From UBA652 sp964598235 (lineage in GTDB: Bacteria > Pseudomonadota > Gammaproteobacteria > Nitrosococcales > Methylophagaceae), in assembly GCA_964598235.1 (NCBI GenBank), contig CAZRAY010000005.1, positions 1-62,562 on the forward strand: a DNA stretch of 62,562 nucleotides, written 5' to 3'. Both the position numbers and the translations under genes were made by a program. The notes beneath the pieces were generated by a model that ran no database searches, was not told the origin of the DNA, and saw only the letters and a program-made list of their open reading frames with translations. How positions within the stretch are numbered: the stretch's first letter is position 1; each line of letters opens with the position of its first letter. This document shows positions 1 to 8,268 of this stretch, in pieces.

Positions 1-395
1 CTTTTATCGTCGGGGGTGTTTTTATAAGTCCACCAACGTAGTTTTAAGCTCCATAACATGGTGGATAGAATATTACGGTTGTTGGGCAATTCTGGTGGTA
101 GGGTGGTTACTGTGGGGCCGAGGGTGGTGAAAACAGGTTTTTTGGTCGCCAACTGATAACGTTTGGCGCTACGGGCAATAAAATCATCAATAGGTTTGAA
201 GTGTGTTTGTTTGAGTTGCTGAATATAGCGGGTGGTTTTGGGATCGCCATCGCCATTAAGCGGGAAGATAGTGACTTCTAACGGTTGATACCAAGAAGTG
301 GTATTGAGCCTTTGATCTTGGGTATATATCGCGGCAGCGGCGAGTAAGGCTAATAAAGTAACAACACGGAAATTTCGAAATGAAAATACTTTCAA
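1..395 (-). CDS. Unknown exported or membrane-anchored protein, 3' end cut by window edge
   Basis: An open frame runs from a TTG codon (complement of 393-395) to the window edge, giving at least 131 residues that begin MKVFSFRNFRVVTLLALLAA. The TTG is preceded by AAGGA about 7 bases upstream, a good ribosome binding site, and no suitable ATG exists. The start is a short basic stretch followed by a hydrophobic segment (about residues 10-24), so it is a signal peptide or membrane anchor. The remainder is polar, with a WYQPLEVTIFPLNGDGDPKT segment and a Trp-rich end (LRWWTYKN). I do not recognise the family. Easily missed because it lacks an ATG. Confidence 0.6.
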   Translation of the reverse strand, partial: MKVFSFRNFRVVTLLALLAAAAIYTQDQRLNTTSWYQPLEVTIFPLNGDGDPKTTRYIQQLKQTHFKPIDDFIARSAKRYQLATKKPVFTTLGPTVTTLPPELPNNRNILSTMLWSLKLRWWTYKNTPDDK

Positions 396-434
396 GATAA
401 GTCCTTCTTAATGCAGGGCGATGCAGGTGTTAAA

Positions 435-471
435 AAAAGAGCCGATGAGATTAAATCTGATCGGCTCTTTT
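435..471 (-). terminator. Rho-independent terminator of the cold-shock gene
   Basis: A perfect 12-bp stem AAAAGAGCCGAT / ATCGGCTCTTTT with a 13-base loop lies 20 bases past the stop of the minus-strand cold-shock gene. Both flanks are A/T tracts, so it could also work for plus-strand transcription. Confidence 0.85.
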
Positions 472-491
472 CGTATTTTGTATGGTTTTAT

Positions 492-701
492 TTAACCAGG
501 TACAACGTTATCCGCTTGTGGCCCTTTCGCGCCATCTGTGACTTCCATTGTAACTGTTTGGCCTTCAGCCAACGTTTTAAAACCGTCAATTTGAATAGCA
601 CTATGATGTACAAATACATCTGGGCCATCGGCTTGCTCGATGAAACCGAAGCCTTTTTCATTATTAAACCACTTTACTGTTCCCGTAACTGCGTCTGCCA
701 T
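492..701 (-). CDS. CspA-family cold-shock / RNA chaperone protein
   Basis: Single OB-fold (CSD) protein that binds single-stranded nucleic acid and melts RNA secondary structure in the cytoplasm. RNP1 (KGFGFI) and RNP2 (VFVHH) motifs are intact, with the family start GTVKWFNNEKGFGF. I place the start at the ATG at 701 (MADAVTGTVKW, 69 aa, the usual length), with GAGG 7 bases upstream. A longer frame to 713 adds four residues atypical of the family. The gene is monocistronic with its own terminator. Paralogue identity (CspA, CspD, CspE) cannot be decided from sequence alone. Confidence 0.93.
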   Translation of the reverse strand: MADAVTGTVKWFNNEKGFGFIEQADGPDVFVHHSAIQIDGFKTLAEGQTVTMEVTDGAKGPQADNVVPG

Positions 702-730
702 ATCCAACCTCATCCATAAATCTAGAAAGA

Positions 731-748
731 ACCACCTAAATAGGTGGT
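731..748 (-). promoter_or_regulatory. Hairpin in the cold-shock gene leader
   Basis: ACCACC and GGTGGT pair across a 6-base loop about 30 bases upstream of the cold-shock start. It would sit in the 5' untranslated region. CspA-type mRNAs are known to use structured leaders, but this short stem could be incidental. Confidence 0.3.
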
Positions 749-980
749 CAGCATGATTGTACGCTCCCTAATCGTAAGATTTCTAGTATTGGCGCGCTAT
801 TTACATGAATATTTTGAGCTAGAATAGTATTGCAGTTACAGTGGGAATACTTTAACTAACTGATTTAATGTAATAAAAAAAGATATAAGCATATTGTTAT
901 TTCTAAATAACAATTGTTTCTAATATTTCTTTTATCGTTAGTTTTAAGTAACTTATGCGGGAATGCATGCTTGTGATGTT

Positions 981-1247
981 TTATTCAGGGACAAAATCAG
1001 CAGGTGGTGTGGAGCCTTCGCCGAAGAAAAATTTGTCTAATTCAGCTTTTAAGAATTTTTGAGAGGTAGGATCTGCCATTGATAATCTATTTTCATTGAT
1101 GAGCATGGTTTGCTGCCCTAACCACATTTGCCAAGCAGGCTTAGAAACTTGAAGATAAATTTTTTCACCGAGCGCGCCTGGATAAGGTGGGAAATCTAAC
1201 CCTTCTTCTTCTTTATTTAATTTGATGCAGTGGACTGTGCGTGCCAT
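981..1247 (-). CDS. yggX: YggX-type Fe(II)-trafficking / oxidative-damage protection protein
   Basis: An 88-residue protein matching YggX: start MARTVHCIKLNKEEEGL, the segment PPYPGALGEKIYLQVSKPAW, and NENRLSM near the middle. YggX proteins are small cytoplasmic proteins linked to iron handling and protection of Fe-S clusters from oxidation. It lies 17 bp downstream of mutY, which encodes an Fe-S glycosylase, in the same direction; mutY-yggX pairing is conserved in gammaproteobacteria and suggests co-transcription. No anomalies. Confidence 0.93.
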   Translation of the reverse strand: MARTVHCIKLNKEEEGLDFPPYPGALGEKIYLQVSKPAWQMWLGQQTMLINENRLSMADPTSQKFLKAELDKFFFGEGSTPPADFVPE

Positions 1248-1264
1248 TGTGTTGAACCTTTAAT

Positions 1265-2305
1265 TTAAGTAAGTGTTAAGAGCATTTTTTTTACAGGAGC
1301 AGGTAGCCCTAGCGATAATGTATCTTCTATTTTATACCAAATCACATTATCAGAAGGGCTTTCTAACCTTGTCGGTTTGGCTTGATAATAATGTGGATGG
1401 ATATCAAGTTTGAAATGTGTGAAAACATGACGAAAAGAATCAGTTTGCTTATCCCTTATTTTAGAGATGGCCATTTGCTTTGTATGTTGTTCGAGCGCAG
1501 TGGCATCATCAAAAGAGGGAAAACACCAAAGCCCGCCCCAAATACCTTTCTCTGGTCGTTGGCTCAGTAATATATGATTATTATCAGCGCGTAAAATTAA
1601 CCAATGTGTTTGCCGAATAGGAAGTGTTTTTTTAGGTTTGGCAGTAGGATAAGCGGTGGGGCAGCCTTGCGCGTAAGCTTGGCAATCTATTTGTAATGGG
1701 CAGAGATCACAACGCGGCTTGCTTCGTGTGCAGAGTGTGGCGCCTAAATCCATTTGTGCTTGGATATAATTGGCAATACGTTTTGTCGGTAAGAGGGCTT
1801 CAGCATATTGCCAGAGTGTTTGTTCGGTCGCTTTATTACCAGGCCAGCTATCAATGGCATAAAAACGGGCTAATACCCGCTTTACATTACCATCTAGGAT
1901 TGGAAAGGTTTGGTGGTAAGCCAGCGCCATAATGGCCCCAGCAGTGGAGCGACCAATACCTGGCAAGGCAATCAAGGCCTCTAAATCAACAGGAAGCTGA
2001 CCTTCATATTGCTGCGCGACTTGTTGGGCGCAGCGGTGTAGGTTACGGGCACGGGCATAATAACCTAAACCAGTCCAATAAGAGAGCACATCATCTTGCG
2101 AGGCATGGGCCAGTGTTGCATTATCAGGGAAGCGTTTGATAAATCGCTGATAGTAGGGGATAACCGTCGTGACTTGCGTTTGTTGCAACATGATTTCAGA
2201 AACCCAAACTTGATAAGGAGTGGGTTCTTGTTGCCATGGTAAATCAGTACGACCATGCTGATCATACCAATTCAGTAGTCGTTGGCTAAACGGTATGGTA
2301 TTCAT
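1265..2305 (-). CDS. mutY: A/G-specific adenine DNA glycosylase MutY
   Basis: Removes adenine mispaired with 8-oxoguanine or G in base excision repair. At 346 aa it has the full family architecture: catalytic Glu37 (SEIMLQQTQV), helix-hairpin-helix around 114-123 (LPGIGRSTAG), Asp138 (ILDGNVKRV), and the [4Fe-4S] cysteines C192, C199, C202 and C208 at the same numbering as E. coli. The C-terminal NUDIX-like 8-oxoG recognition domain begins near residue 230. It sits between asmA (47 bp upstream) and yggX, probably one transcript. Confidence 0.97.
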   Translation of the reverse strand: MNTIPFSQRLLNWYDQHGRTDLPWQQEPTPYQVWVSEIMLQQTQVTTVIPYYQRFIKRFPDNATLAHASQDDVLSYWTGLGYYARARNLHRCAQQVAQQYEGQLPVDLEALIALPGIGRSTAGAIMALAYHQTFPILDGNVKRVLARFYAIDSWPGNKATEQTLWQYAEALLPTKRIANYIQAQMDLGATLCTRSKPRCDLCPLQIDCQAYAQGCPTAYPTAKPKKTLPIRQTHWLILRADNNHILLSQRPEKGIWGGLWCFPSFDDATALEQHTKQMAISKIRDKQTDSFRHVFTHFKLDIHPHYYQAKPTRLESPSDNVIWYKIEDTLSLGLPAPVKKMLLTLT

Positions 2306-2352
2306 TTTCGATACCCCGTTATTCGGCAGAATAACGGAGTTGAAACATTGAT

Positions 2353-5004
2353 TTAGAATAAGCCTTTGAATTTATCTTTTAAGGCATCCACAGCTTGCTC
2401 CTTGGGATCCACTTTGGGTGCCACTTCAGTATTCTCGGGGGCATTTTCTGTTGTTGGTTCTTTATCGCCGCCATTACCCAATAAACCACCTAAATCAATA
2501 CCTAATTTATCTTTTAGTTGCTCGGTATCGACTTTATCCATTAAGGCTTCTTTTAGCTTTTCTTTCGCTTGTGCTTTAGCCTGTTCTTGCATCAGATTTG
2601 CTAAATCGATACGCGGCTTTGGGTTGGCGAAGGTTCCCGTTATTTTAAGCGGAATAGATAAACCTTTTAAATCGGCAATATCTTTGGCATCTTGGCCTTC
2701 AAGCGAACCCACAACGGCGACAGTTAGCTTATAGTCTATTGCTTCTGACCCTAGATTAGCATTCCCCGCACCGTTCACTCTTAATAAAGGCGAAATCATT
2801 TTTAAATCTTGATTATTAATCAAGCCTTTATTAGCGGTAAACGAGCCAGAAAGTGAAGAAAAATTAGTTTTGAGGCCAGCAGAATCAGTGGCGACTGTTT
2901 GCCCGGTGACAGCCGCTTTTGCTTTGCGGATTGTGTGGGCGATATTGATACCTTTTAGTGCACCATCGAGAAATGAAAAGTTACCTTTCCCCGTGAGAGT
3001 TTGTTTAATCAGATCAGTATTATTACCTGTGCCATTTAATTGCATATGCGCATTTGCGGTGCCTGATATTTTAGAGCTGCCATTGAGCGCCGTGAGGAGC
3101 GGTTCAACTTGCACGCCTGTTAGCTTTTCATCAATAGAAACTTTAAGTGTTTTGCCGCGCGCATCAAGCTGAACGTTACCCTGATAACTCCCCTTGTAGA
3201 GCTGTGCTTTCATTGGATTGAGCGAGACCAATCCTTTGTTGCCGCTTAAGGTGATATGAATATTTTGGCTGGTGATATCGCTCACTTTTAATTTACCAAT
3301 ATTGATGCTGCCTTTTGCATTGAGCTGGCGTAAGGTCTCCAATGGCAAATCTGCTGCTGCCGTTGCGCCTGCGGCGGGCGTGGCAGCTTGTGCATCGGCT
3401 GCCGTAGTTGGTGGGAGATAACGGTCAAGATCGATATTATCCAGCGCTAATTTAAAGGTAATCGCGGGTTGCTTGAAATTTTTGATGCCTAACTGACCTG
3501 TTAATTTGCTTTGGTCGAATACAAGGTTCAATTTATTGGCAGTAAAATGATTGGGTGAGGCACTAAAACTTGTATTGAGCTGGGCAGAGGTTAATGTTTT
3601 ACCATCCGCTGCGGGTGGCAATGAAACACCAAATTTAGCGGCTAATTGGCGAGGATTGACTTGTGCAAGCTGAATATCACCAGCAAAAGTTGCATCATCA
3701 GATAATATTTTTGTGCCATTTAATTTACCTGTTAGATTCAGTTCTTCCGCTTTGAGTATTAGATTTGGTAGGCTCAGCGTTTGCTTAGCCAAGTCTGCGG
3801 TGATATCACTGGTTAATTCAATATGTGCTTTCCCATTCGGAATGTCGCGGCTACTCACATCAGCATTGATGGCCAAGCCCGTGAGTTGAAATAATTGTTG
3901 GGTAAGATTGGCGGTGATATCGCCAGTTAATTTAACGTTAGCTTTGCCTTCAGGCAGCGCTGAAGTAGTCACATCTGAATCAACATTCAAATTAGTGAGT
4001 TTAATAACTTGCTTGGCCAAATCAGCAGTCACATCACTTGTTAACACGATATGTGCATTGCCACCAAGTGCATCAGGATCAGTAATATCTGCTGTGAGGT
4101 TAAGCCCCGTGAGCGAAGCAATTTGCTTGCCGAGATCCGCTGCCACATCGGCGTTAAGAACGGCATTAATTTTCTGCTTGCCTTGTGCTGTTTTTGCGAT
4201 AAGTGCGAGGCTGGAAATCGTAATTTTCTGTGCTTTCAGATTGGCATCAACATCGCCAGTTAAGTCGATGTTCGCTTGTTCGAAACCCAATTCTTTACTT
4301 TGTGCGCTGGTGGTAAATTTAAGGTTGGTTAATTGATAATGTTCATTATCCAAGTCCAAAATAAGTTTTGAATCGAGTGCGATATGCGCGGTTGCTTGTG
4401 GCTTGGCGCTGACAATGTCAAAATCAGTTGAAATGCCCATTGGTTTGTTAAAGACCAGTGTGTCAGACTTCAGATTAAAGTTATTAAGTTGATAATTTTC
4501 GCCGGTTGTTTGATCTAACCAGTGAATATTGGCATTGCTTAAATTAACACCTGCAACACTGATAGCCGCTAAATCCAATGCGGAAGTCTCACTTGCATCA
4601 TCAGGCTTGCTCTCTCCTGCGAGATCCGCCCAGTTAGTGATACCTTCTTTATTCTTTTCTAAATTGAGTACGAGACCATCTAGGGTAATGGTATCCATTT
4701 CAAGTTGTTTTTTAAGCAGCGGCATCAGCTTTACGCGAACATTGGCATTGTCTACTTGTGCAAATGTGTCGGCAGTAAACCCAGGCGCATTGCTCAATGA
4801 AAGCTTACCTAAATCTAACGCAACCCACGGGAAAACAGAGAGGCCGATATCGCCATCAATCACTAAATCACGCCCTGTTGCCTTTTTAACTTGTTCAGAA
4901 ATTTGAGGTTTATAATCATTAGGGTCAATGAAAAAAGGTAGGGCAATAATTGCAATAATGAGTAAAACAATGATAGCCAGTATGATTTTGATAAGCGTGC
5001 GCAT
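2353..5004 (-). CDS. asmA: AsmA-family inner-membrane-anchored envelope protein
   Basis: An 883-residue AsmA protein: N-terminal transmembrane helix (about 4-25), the AsmA signature after it (FIDPNDYKPQISEQVKKATG) and a C-terminal AsmA_2 region (residues about 600-800, e.g. GKGNFSFLDGALKGINI). AsmA-like proteins span the periplasm as long beta-groove structures and are implicated in phospholipid movement to the outer membrane. It is longer than E. coli AsmA (about 617 aa); much of the extra length is a tandem 38-residue repeat block at residues 249-428. The C-terminus is charged and Lys/Glu/Asp-rich. The order asmA-mutY-yggX is conserved in relatives. Confidence 0.9.
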   Translation of the reverse strand: MRTLIKIILAIIVLLIIAIIALPFFIDPNDYKPQISEQVKKATGRDLVIDGDIGLSVFPWVALDLGKLSLSNAPGFTADTFAQVDNANVRVKLMPLLKKQLEMDTITLDGLVLNLEKNKEGITNWADLAGESKPDDASETSALDLAAISVAGVNLSNANIHWLDQTTGENYQLNNFNLKSDTLVFNKPMGISTDFDIVSAKPQATAHIALDSKLILDLDNEHYQLTNLKFTTSAQSKELGFEQANIDLTGDVDANLKAQKITISSLALIAKTAQGKQKINAVLNADVAADLGKQIASLTGLNLTADITDPDALGGNAHIVLTSDVTADLAKQVIKLTNLNVDSDVTTSALPEGKANVKLTGDITANLTQQLFQLTGLAINADVSSRDIPNGKAHIELTSDITADLAKQTLSLPNLILKAEELNLTGKLNGTKILSDDATFAGDIQLAQVNPRQLAAKFGVSLPPAADGKTLTSAQLNTSFSASPNHFTANKLNLVFDQSKLTGQLGIKNFKQPAITFKLALDNIDLDRYLPPTTAADAQAATPAAGATAAADLPLETLRQLNAKGSINIGKLKVSDITSQNIHITLSGNKGLVSLNPMKAQLYKGSYQGNVQLDARGKTLKVSIDEKLTGVQVEPLLTALNGSSKISGTANAHMQLNGTGNNTDLIKQTLTGKGNFSFLDGALKGINIAHTIRKAKAAVTGQTVATDSAGLKTNFSSLSGSFTANKGLINNQDLKMISPLLRVNGAGNANLGSEAIDYKLTVAVVGSLEGQDAKDIADLKGLSIPLKITGTFANPKPRIDLANLMQEQAKAQAKEKLKEALMDKVDTEQLKDKLGIDLGGLLGNGGDKEPTTENAPENTEVAPKVDPKEQAVDALKDKFKGLF
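3721..4260 (-). repeat. Coding tandem repeat in AsmA, about five 38-residue units
   Basis: Residues 249-428 of the AsmA protein are about five units of 38 aa (about 114 bp). Each begins like TSDVTADLAKQ and continues with a leucine-rich beta segment and a P.GKA.I.L ending. Units start near residues 249, 284, 322, 360 and 398. The middle three are closest to one another; outer units are diverged. They are likely successive rungs of the lipid-binding beta-groove. Confidence 0.75.
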
Positions 5005-5041
5005 GGTGTATATCCTTTTTGTTTTCGTATTTTCTAAGACA

Positions 5042-6157
5042 TTATATAGAAGAAATAGTTTTTGAGACGAGCTGCATTCGGACTGTTTTAATCGTGTTNN
5101 NNNNNNNNNNNNNNNNNNNNNNNNNNNNNNNNNNNNNNNNNNNNNNNNNNNNNNNNNNNNNNNNNNNNNNNNNNNNNNNNNNNNNNNNNNNNNNNNNNTC
5201 TTCCAATGTTACCAAGCCAATAATATCGCCATATTCATCGACAACGAGCCCTGTGCGACGTTTATGTTTTTGGAAGTTAATCAACTGCGTATTGAGCGGC
5301 GTGCTTTCAGGCACAAAATAATTTTGGCGAATAATGTCATGCAGTGTTTTTTCATTGAGATTGTTTTGTGCCATTAAATGCACTGCTTTTCGCAGATGAA
5401 TAATGCCAATAATTTGGTCAATACTATCTTCATAGACGGGCAGACGTGTGAAGGCACAATGGGAGAGTTGTTGCATGATTTCAGCAAGCGGCGCATTAAT
5501 ATCTAAGCCCTCCATCTCATTGCGTGGCACCATCACATCATCGACGGTGATTTTTTCAAGATCGAGGATGCTGACGAGCATTTCTTTATGGCTCTGAGGG
5601 ATCATGCTGCCTGCTTCAAGCAGTGCCATCCGTAACTCTTCACTATTGATGGCACTTGAACTGGCATCCATGCTGGAGACGCCCAGCAATTTGAGTAATT
5701 GGTTGGTAATGAGGTTAATAAACCAAACTAATGGCGCCAGTAAAAATTGTAAAGGCTTAAGGACAAGGCTGGCAGGATAGGCGACACGCTCCGGATGCAA
5801 AGCAGCTAAGGTTTTAGGGGTGACTTCTGCAAATAGAAGCACGATAATGGTTAACGCAAAAGTGGCAATCATAATGCCGTTTTCACCCCACAATTTAATG
5901 CCAATAACGGTGGCAATTGCGGAGGCTAAAATATTGACAAAATTGTTGCCGAGCAGAATCAAACCGATGAGGCGATCGGGCCGCTCGAGCAACTGACTAG
6001 CACGAAGCGCACCGGCATGGCCTTCTTGTGCTAAGTGTTTAAGACGATAACGGTTGAGCGACATCAACGCAGTTTCTGCGCTGGAGAAAAAGGCAGAGAG
6101 TAGCAATAAGAAAAACAGCAACAAGAACAGCAGGTTTATAGAGGTGGTTTCTAGCAT
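5042..6157 (-). CDS. CorB/YfjD-type CNNM-CBS transporter-related protein (interrupted by assembly gap)
   Basis: N-terminal CNNM (DUF21) membrane domain with about four hydrophobic segments, including FFSSAETALMSLNRYRLKHL and FAEVTPKTLAALHPERVA, then two CBS domains (MVPRNEMEGLDI..., TRLPVYEDSIDQIIGII) and VVDEYGDIIGLVTLE just before the gap. After the gap the last 18 residues (NTIKTVRMQL...) match the family C-terminus, so one gene spans the gap. The family is about 425 aa; 337 are visible, so roughly 90 residues are missing and the true gap exceeds 100 bp. Members are linked to Mg2+/Co2+ export. It follows ypjD as in E. coli ffh/ypjD/yfjD. Confidence 0.88.
   Translation of the reverse strand: MLETTSINLLFLLLFFLLLLSAFFSSAETALMSLNRYRLKHLAQEGHAGALRASQLLERPDRLIGLILLGNNFVNILASAIATVIGIKLWGENGIMIATFALTIIVLLFAEVTPKTLAALHPERVAYPASLVLKPLQFLLAPLVWFINLITNQLLKLLGVSSMDASSSAINSEELRMALLEAGSMIPQSHKEMLVSILDLEKITVDDVMVPRNEMEGLDINAPLAEIMQQLSHCAFTRLPVYEDSIDQIIGIIHLRKAVHLMAQNNLNEKTLHDIIRQNYFVPESTPLNTQLINFQKHKRRTGLVVDEYGDIIGLVTLEXXXXXXXXXXXXXXXXXXXXXXXXXXXXXXXXXXNTIKTVRMQLVSKTISSI
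5099..5198. other. Assembly gap (100 N) inside the corB-like gene
   Basis: Exactly 100 N, a conventional placeholder for unknown length. The interrupted protein suggests the missing DNA encodes most of the CorC_HlyC C-terminal domain. Confidence 0.98.
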
Positions 6158-6171
6158 TTAGAGTATGGGAT

Positions 6172-6915
6172 CTATTGTAGGAAAAATTCTAGGGCAAGTT
6201 TGCTACCGACATAGGAAAGCAATAGAAAAGAAAAACCAATCAAACTCCAGCGAACCGCTGTTTTACCACGCCAACCTCGCTGCCAACGCCCCCAAAGCAG
6301 AATGGCAAACACCGCCCATGCAATTAAAGAAAAGATTGTTTTGTGGCCGAGTTGTTGGCTCCAGAAATCTTGTACAAAAATAGCGCCGCTAACGAGGCTT
6401 AGTGTGAGCAAGGCAAAGCCCACCGCAATAAATTGGAAAAGGGTCGTTTCCATTGTTTGTAAAGGATTAAGCTGAGCAGATAAGCGGCTTTTTGAATGGC
6501 TGTGCAATTGTTTTTCTTGTAAGGCCAGAATGCCTGCTTGAATAGCTGCAAGCGCTAATACACTATAGGCACCGAGCGAGAGTAGAATATGCCATTCTAA
6601 AGCGGGATCGTTAATAATGAGATTATGCTCACTTGGGAAAATGCTTTTGAGTAAGAGGCTGAGTGCAGTTAAGGGATAAATCAGAATGCCGGGATGGGCA
6701 ATTGTTTTTCTGCCAATCAATAAAGCGATGCAGGCCATTAACCAGCTGCTTATTGTGAGTGCGCTGAATAGGCTTAAATCCCAACCTGAAGCGTATTTGA
6801 TGCCGAGTAAAATATCAACGGCATGAAAAGTTAGAGCCACTGCGGCAAGGATCAATACAGGCCAGCCAGATTGCGGTGGCGTGGCTGAGAATAAACGGCG
6901 CGTAAGAATAATGGC
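6172..6915 (-). CDS. ypjD: YpjD-type cytochrome c assembly (CcsA/HemX-like) membrane protein, N-terminus in gap
   Basis: A polytopic inner-membrane protein with about seven visible hydrophobic segments. Two family histidines are visible, in VALTFHAVDILLG and LEWHILLSLGAYSVLALAAIQA. It belongs to the CcsA/CcmC/YpjD heme-handling superfamily; YpjD itself has no firm function. It ends 14 bp before corB on the same strand and is divergent from ffh across the gap, exactly as in E. coli. The N-terminus (probably 15-30 residues) is lost in the N run. Confidence 0.85.
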   Translation of the reverse strand, partial: AIILTRRLFSATPPQSGWPVLILAAVALTFHAVDILLGIKYASGWDLSLFSALTISSWLMACIALLIGRKTIAHPGILIYPLTALSLLLKSIFPSEHNLIINDPALEWHILLSLGAYSVLALAAIQAGILALQEKQLHSHSKSRLSAQLNPLQTMETTLFQFIAVGFALLTLSLVSGAIFVQDFWSQQLGHKTIFSLIAWAVFAILLWGRWQRGWRGKTAVRWSLIGFSFLLLSYVGSKLALEFFLQ

Positions 6916-7015
6916 NNNNNNNNNNNNNNNNNNNNNNNNNNNNNNNNNNNNNNNNNNNNNNNNNNNNNNNNNNNNNNNNNNNNNNNNNNNNNNNNNNNNN
7001 NNNNNNNNNNNNNNN
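6916..7015. other. Assembly gap (100 N) between ypjD and ffh
   Basis: The gap removes the start of ypjD, the divergent intergenic region and about 70 codons of ffh. The real missing length is therefore likely over 300 bp, not 100. Confidence 0.97.
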
Positions 7016-8187
7016 TAACGCCTGGCCAAGCCTTGGTTAAAGTGGTTAATGATGAATTAACTGCGGTTATGGGTGAATCAAATGAAAGCCTGAATTTAGC
7101 GACGCAGCCACCTGCGGTTATTCTTATGGCCGGTTTACAAGGGGCAGGTAAAACAACCAGTGTGGCAAAATTAGCGCGCTGGTTAAGAGAACGTGAGAAG
7201 AAGTCGGTATTGGTGGCGAGCGCGGATGTATATCGTCCTGCGGCGATTGAGCAGTTGAAAACATTAGCACGTGAAGTGGATGTTGAGTTTTTCCCTAGTC
7301 AAACCGATCAAAAACCAGTTGATATCGCGATCGCTGCCGTGGCGCAAGCCAAGAAAAAGTTTATTGATGTGGTCATTATTGATACGGCAGGCCGCCTCCA
7401 TATCGATGACGAGATGATGTTAGAAATTAAGCAGATACACGCGGCAATTTCACCGATAGAAACGCTGTTTACAGTTGATAGTATGACAGGACAAGATGCG
7501 GCTAACACGGCGAAAGCCTTTGATGAGGCGCTGCCATTAACAGGCATTATATTAACCAAAACAGATGGTGATGCACGGGGTGGGGCGGCGTTATCTATTC
7601 GACATATCACTGGTAAGCCGATTAAATTCCTCGGTGTGGGTGAAAAAACAGATGCCTTAGAACCGTTTCATCCTGATCGTATTGTGTCTCGTATTTTGGG
7701 CATGGGCGATGTACTGTCACTGGTGGAAGATGCTCAGCGGAAAATGGATGTGGGTGCCGCCGAGAAAATGGCGAAAAAGATCAAAAAGGGTAAAGGTTTT
7801 GATCTAAATGATTATAAAGAACAGTTGCAGCAGATGAAAAAAATGGGTGGGATGAACGCTTTGATGGACAAATTACCGGGTATGGGTAATATCTCAGAGG
7901 CAGCTAAATCCCAAGTAAACGATAAAGAATTTGATCGCATTGAAGCCATGATTGGTTCGATGACAAAGAAAGAGCGGATCAAGCCTGAGATTATTAAAGG
8001 CTCTCGCAAAAAGCGGATTGCAGCGGGGTCTGGCACACAAGTGCAAGAGATTAACCGCATGCTCAAGCAATTTACTCAAATGCAAAAAATGATGAAGAAA
8101 ATGAATGCCAAGGGCGGTATGGCAAAAATGATGCGGGCACTAGGGGGTGGGAAAATGCCGATGGGCGGTGGTGGGATGCCCTTTTGA
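7016..8187 (+). CDS. ffh: Signal recognition particle protein Ffh, 5' end in gap
   Basis: SRP54 GTPase that binds signal peptides and 4.5S RNA and delivers ribosomes to FtsY for membrane insertion. The visible frame opens directly at the gap with TPGQALVKVVNDEL, which aligns to the end of the N domain, so about 70 N-terminal residues are missing; the in-frame TTG at 7033 is not the real start. G domain: GLQGAGKTTS (G1), DTAGR (G3), TKTDGDARGG (G4 region). The M domain is methionine-rich (QMQKMMKKMNAKGGMAKMM) and the protein ends MPMGGGGMPF. A bidirectional terminator follows. Confidence 0.96.
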
Positions 8188-8208
8188 CTACGATTGCATT
8201 ATGATAAT

Positions 8209-8243
8209 AAAAAAGCCCCTGTTTTATAACAGAGGCTTTTTTT
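8209..8243 (+). terminator. Bidirectional Rho-independent terminator after ffh
   Basis: AAAAAAGCCCCTGTT pairs with AACAGAGGCTTTTTT (one mismatch) with A and T tracts outside. It serves convergent ffh (plus) and the DUF945 gene (minus). Confidence 0.9.
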
Positions 8244-8268
8244 AGTTTCAGTAGTATGGGCCAAAATG

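Noticed and set aside
411..719. Plus-strand frame opposite the cold-shock gene
   Set aside because: It runs through the terminator hairpin and the antisense of a strongly conserved CspA gene.
5019..5321. Plus-strand frame across the first N run
   Set aside because: It exists only because N bases hide stop codons; the opposite strand encodes the corB-like protein.
7016..8250. 4.5S RNA gene near ffh
   Set aside because: I looked in the visible non-coding flanks of ffh and found no GGAAGCAGCCA-type apical loop.
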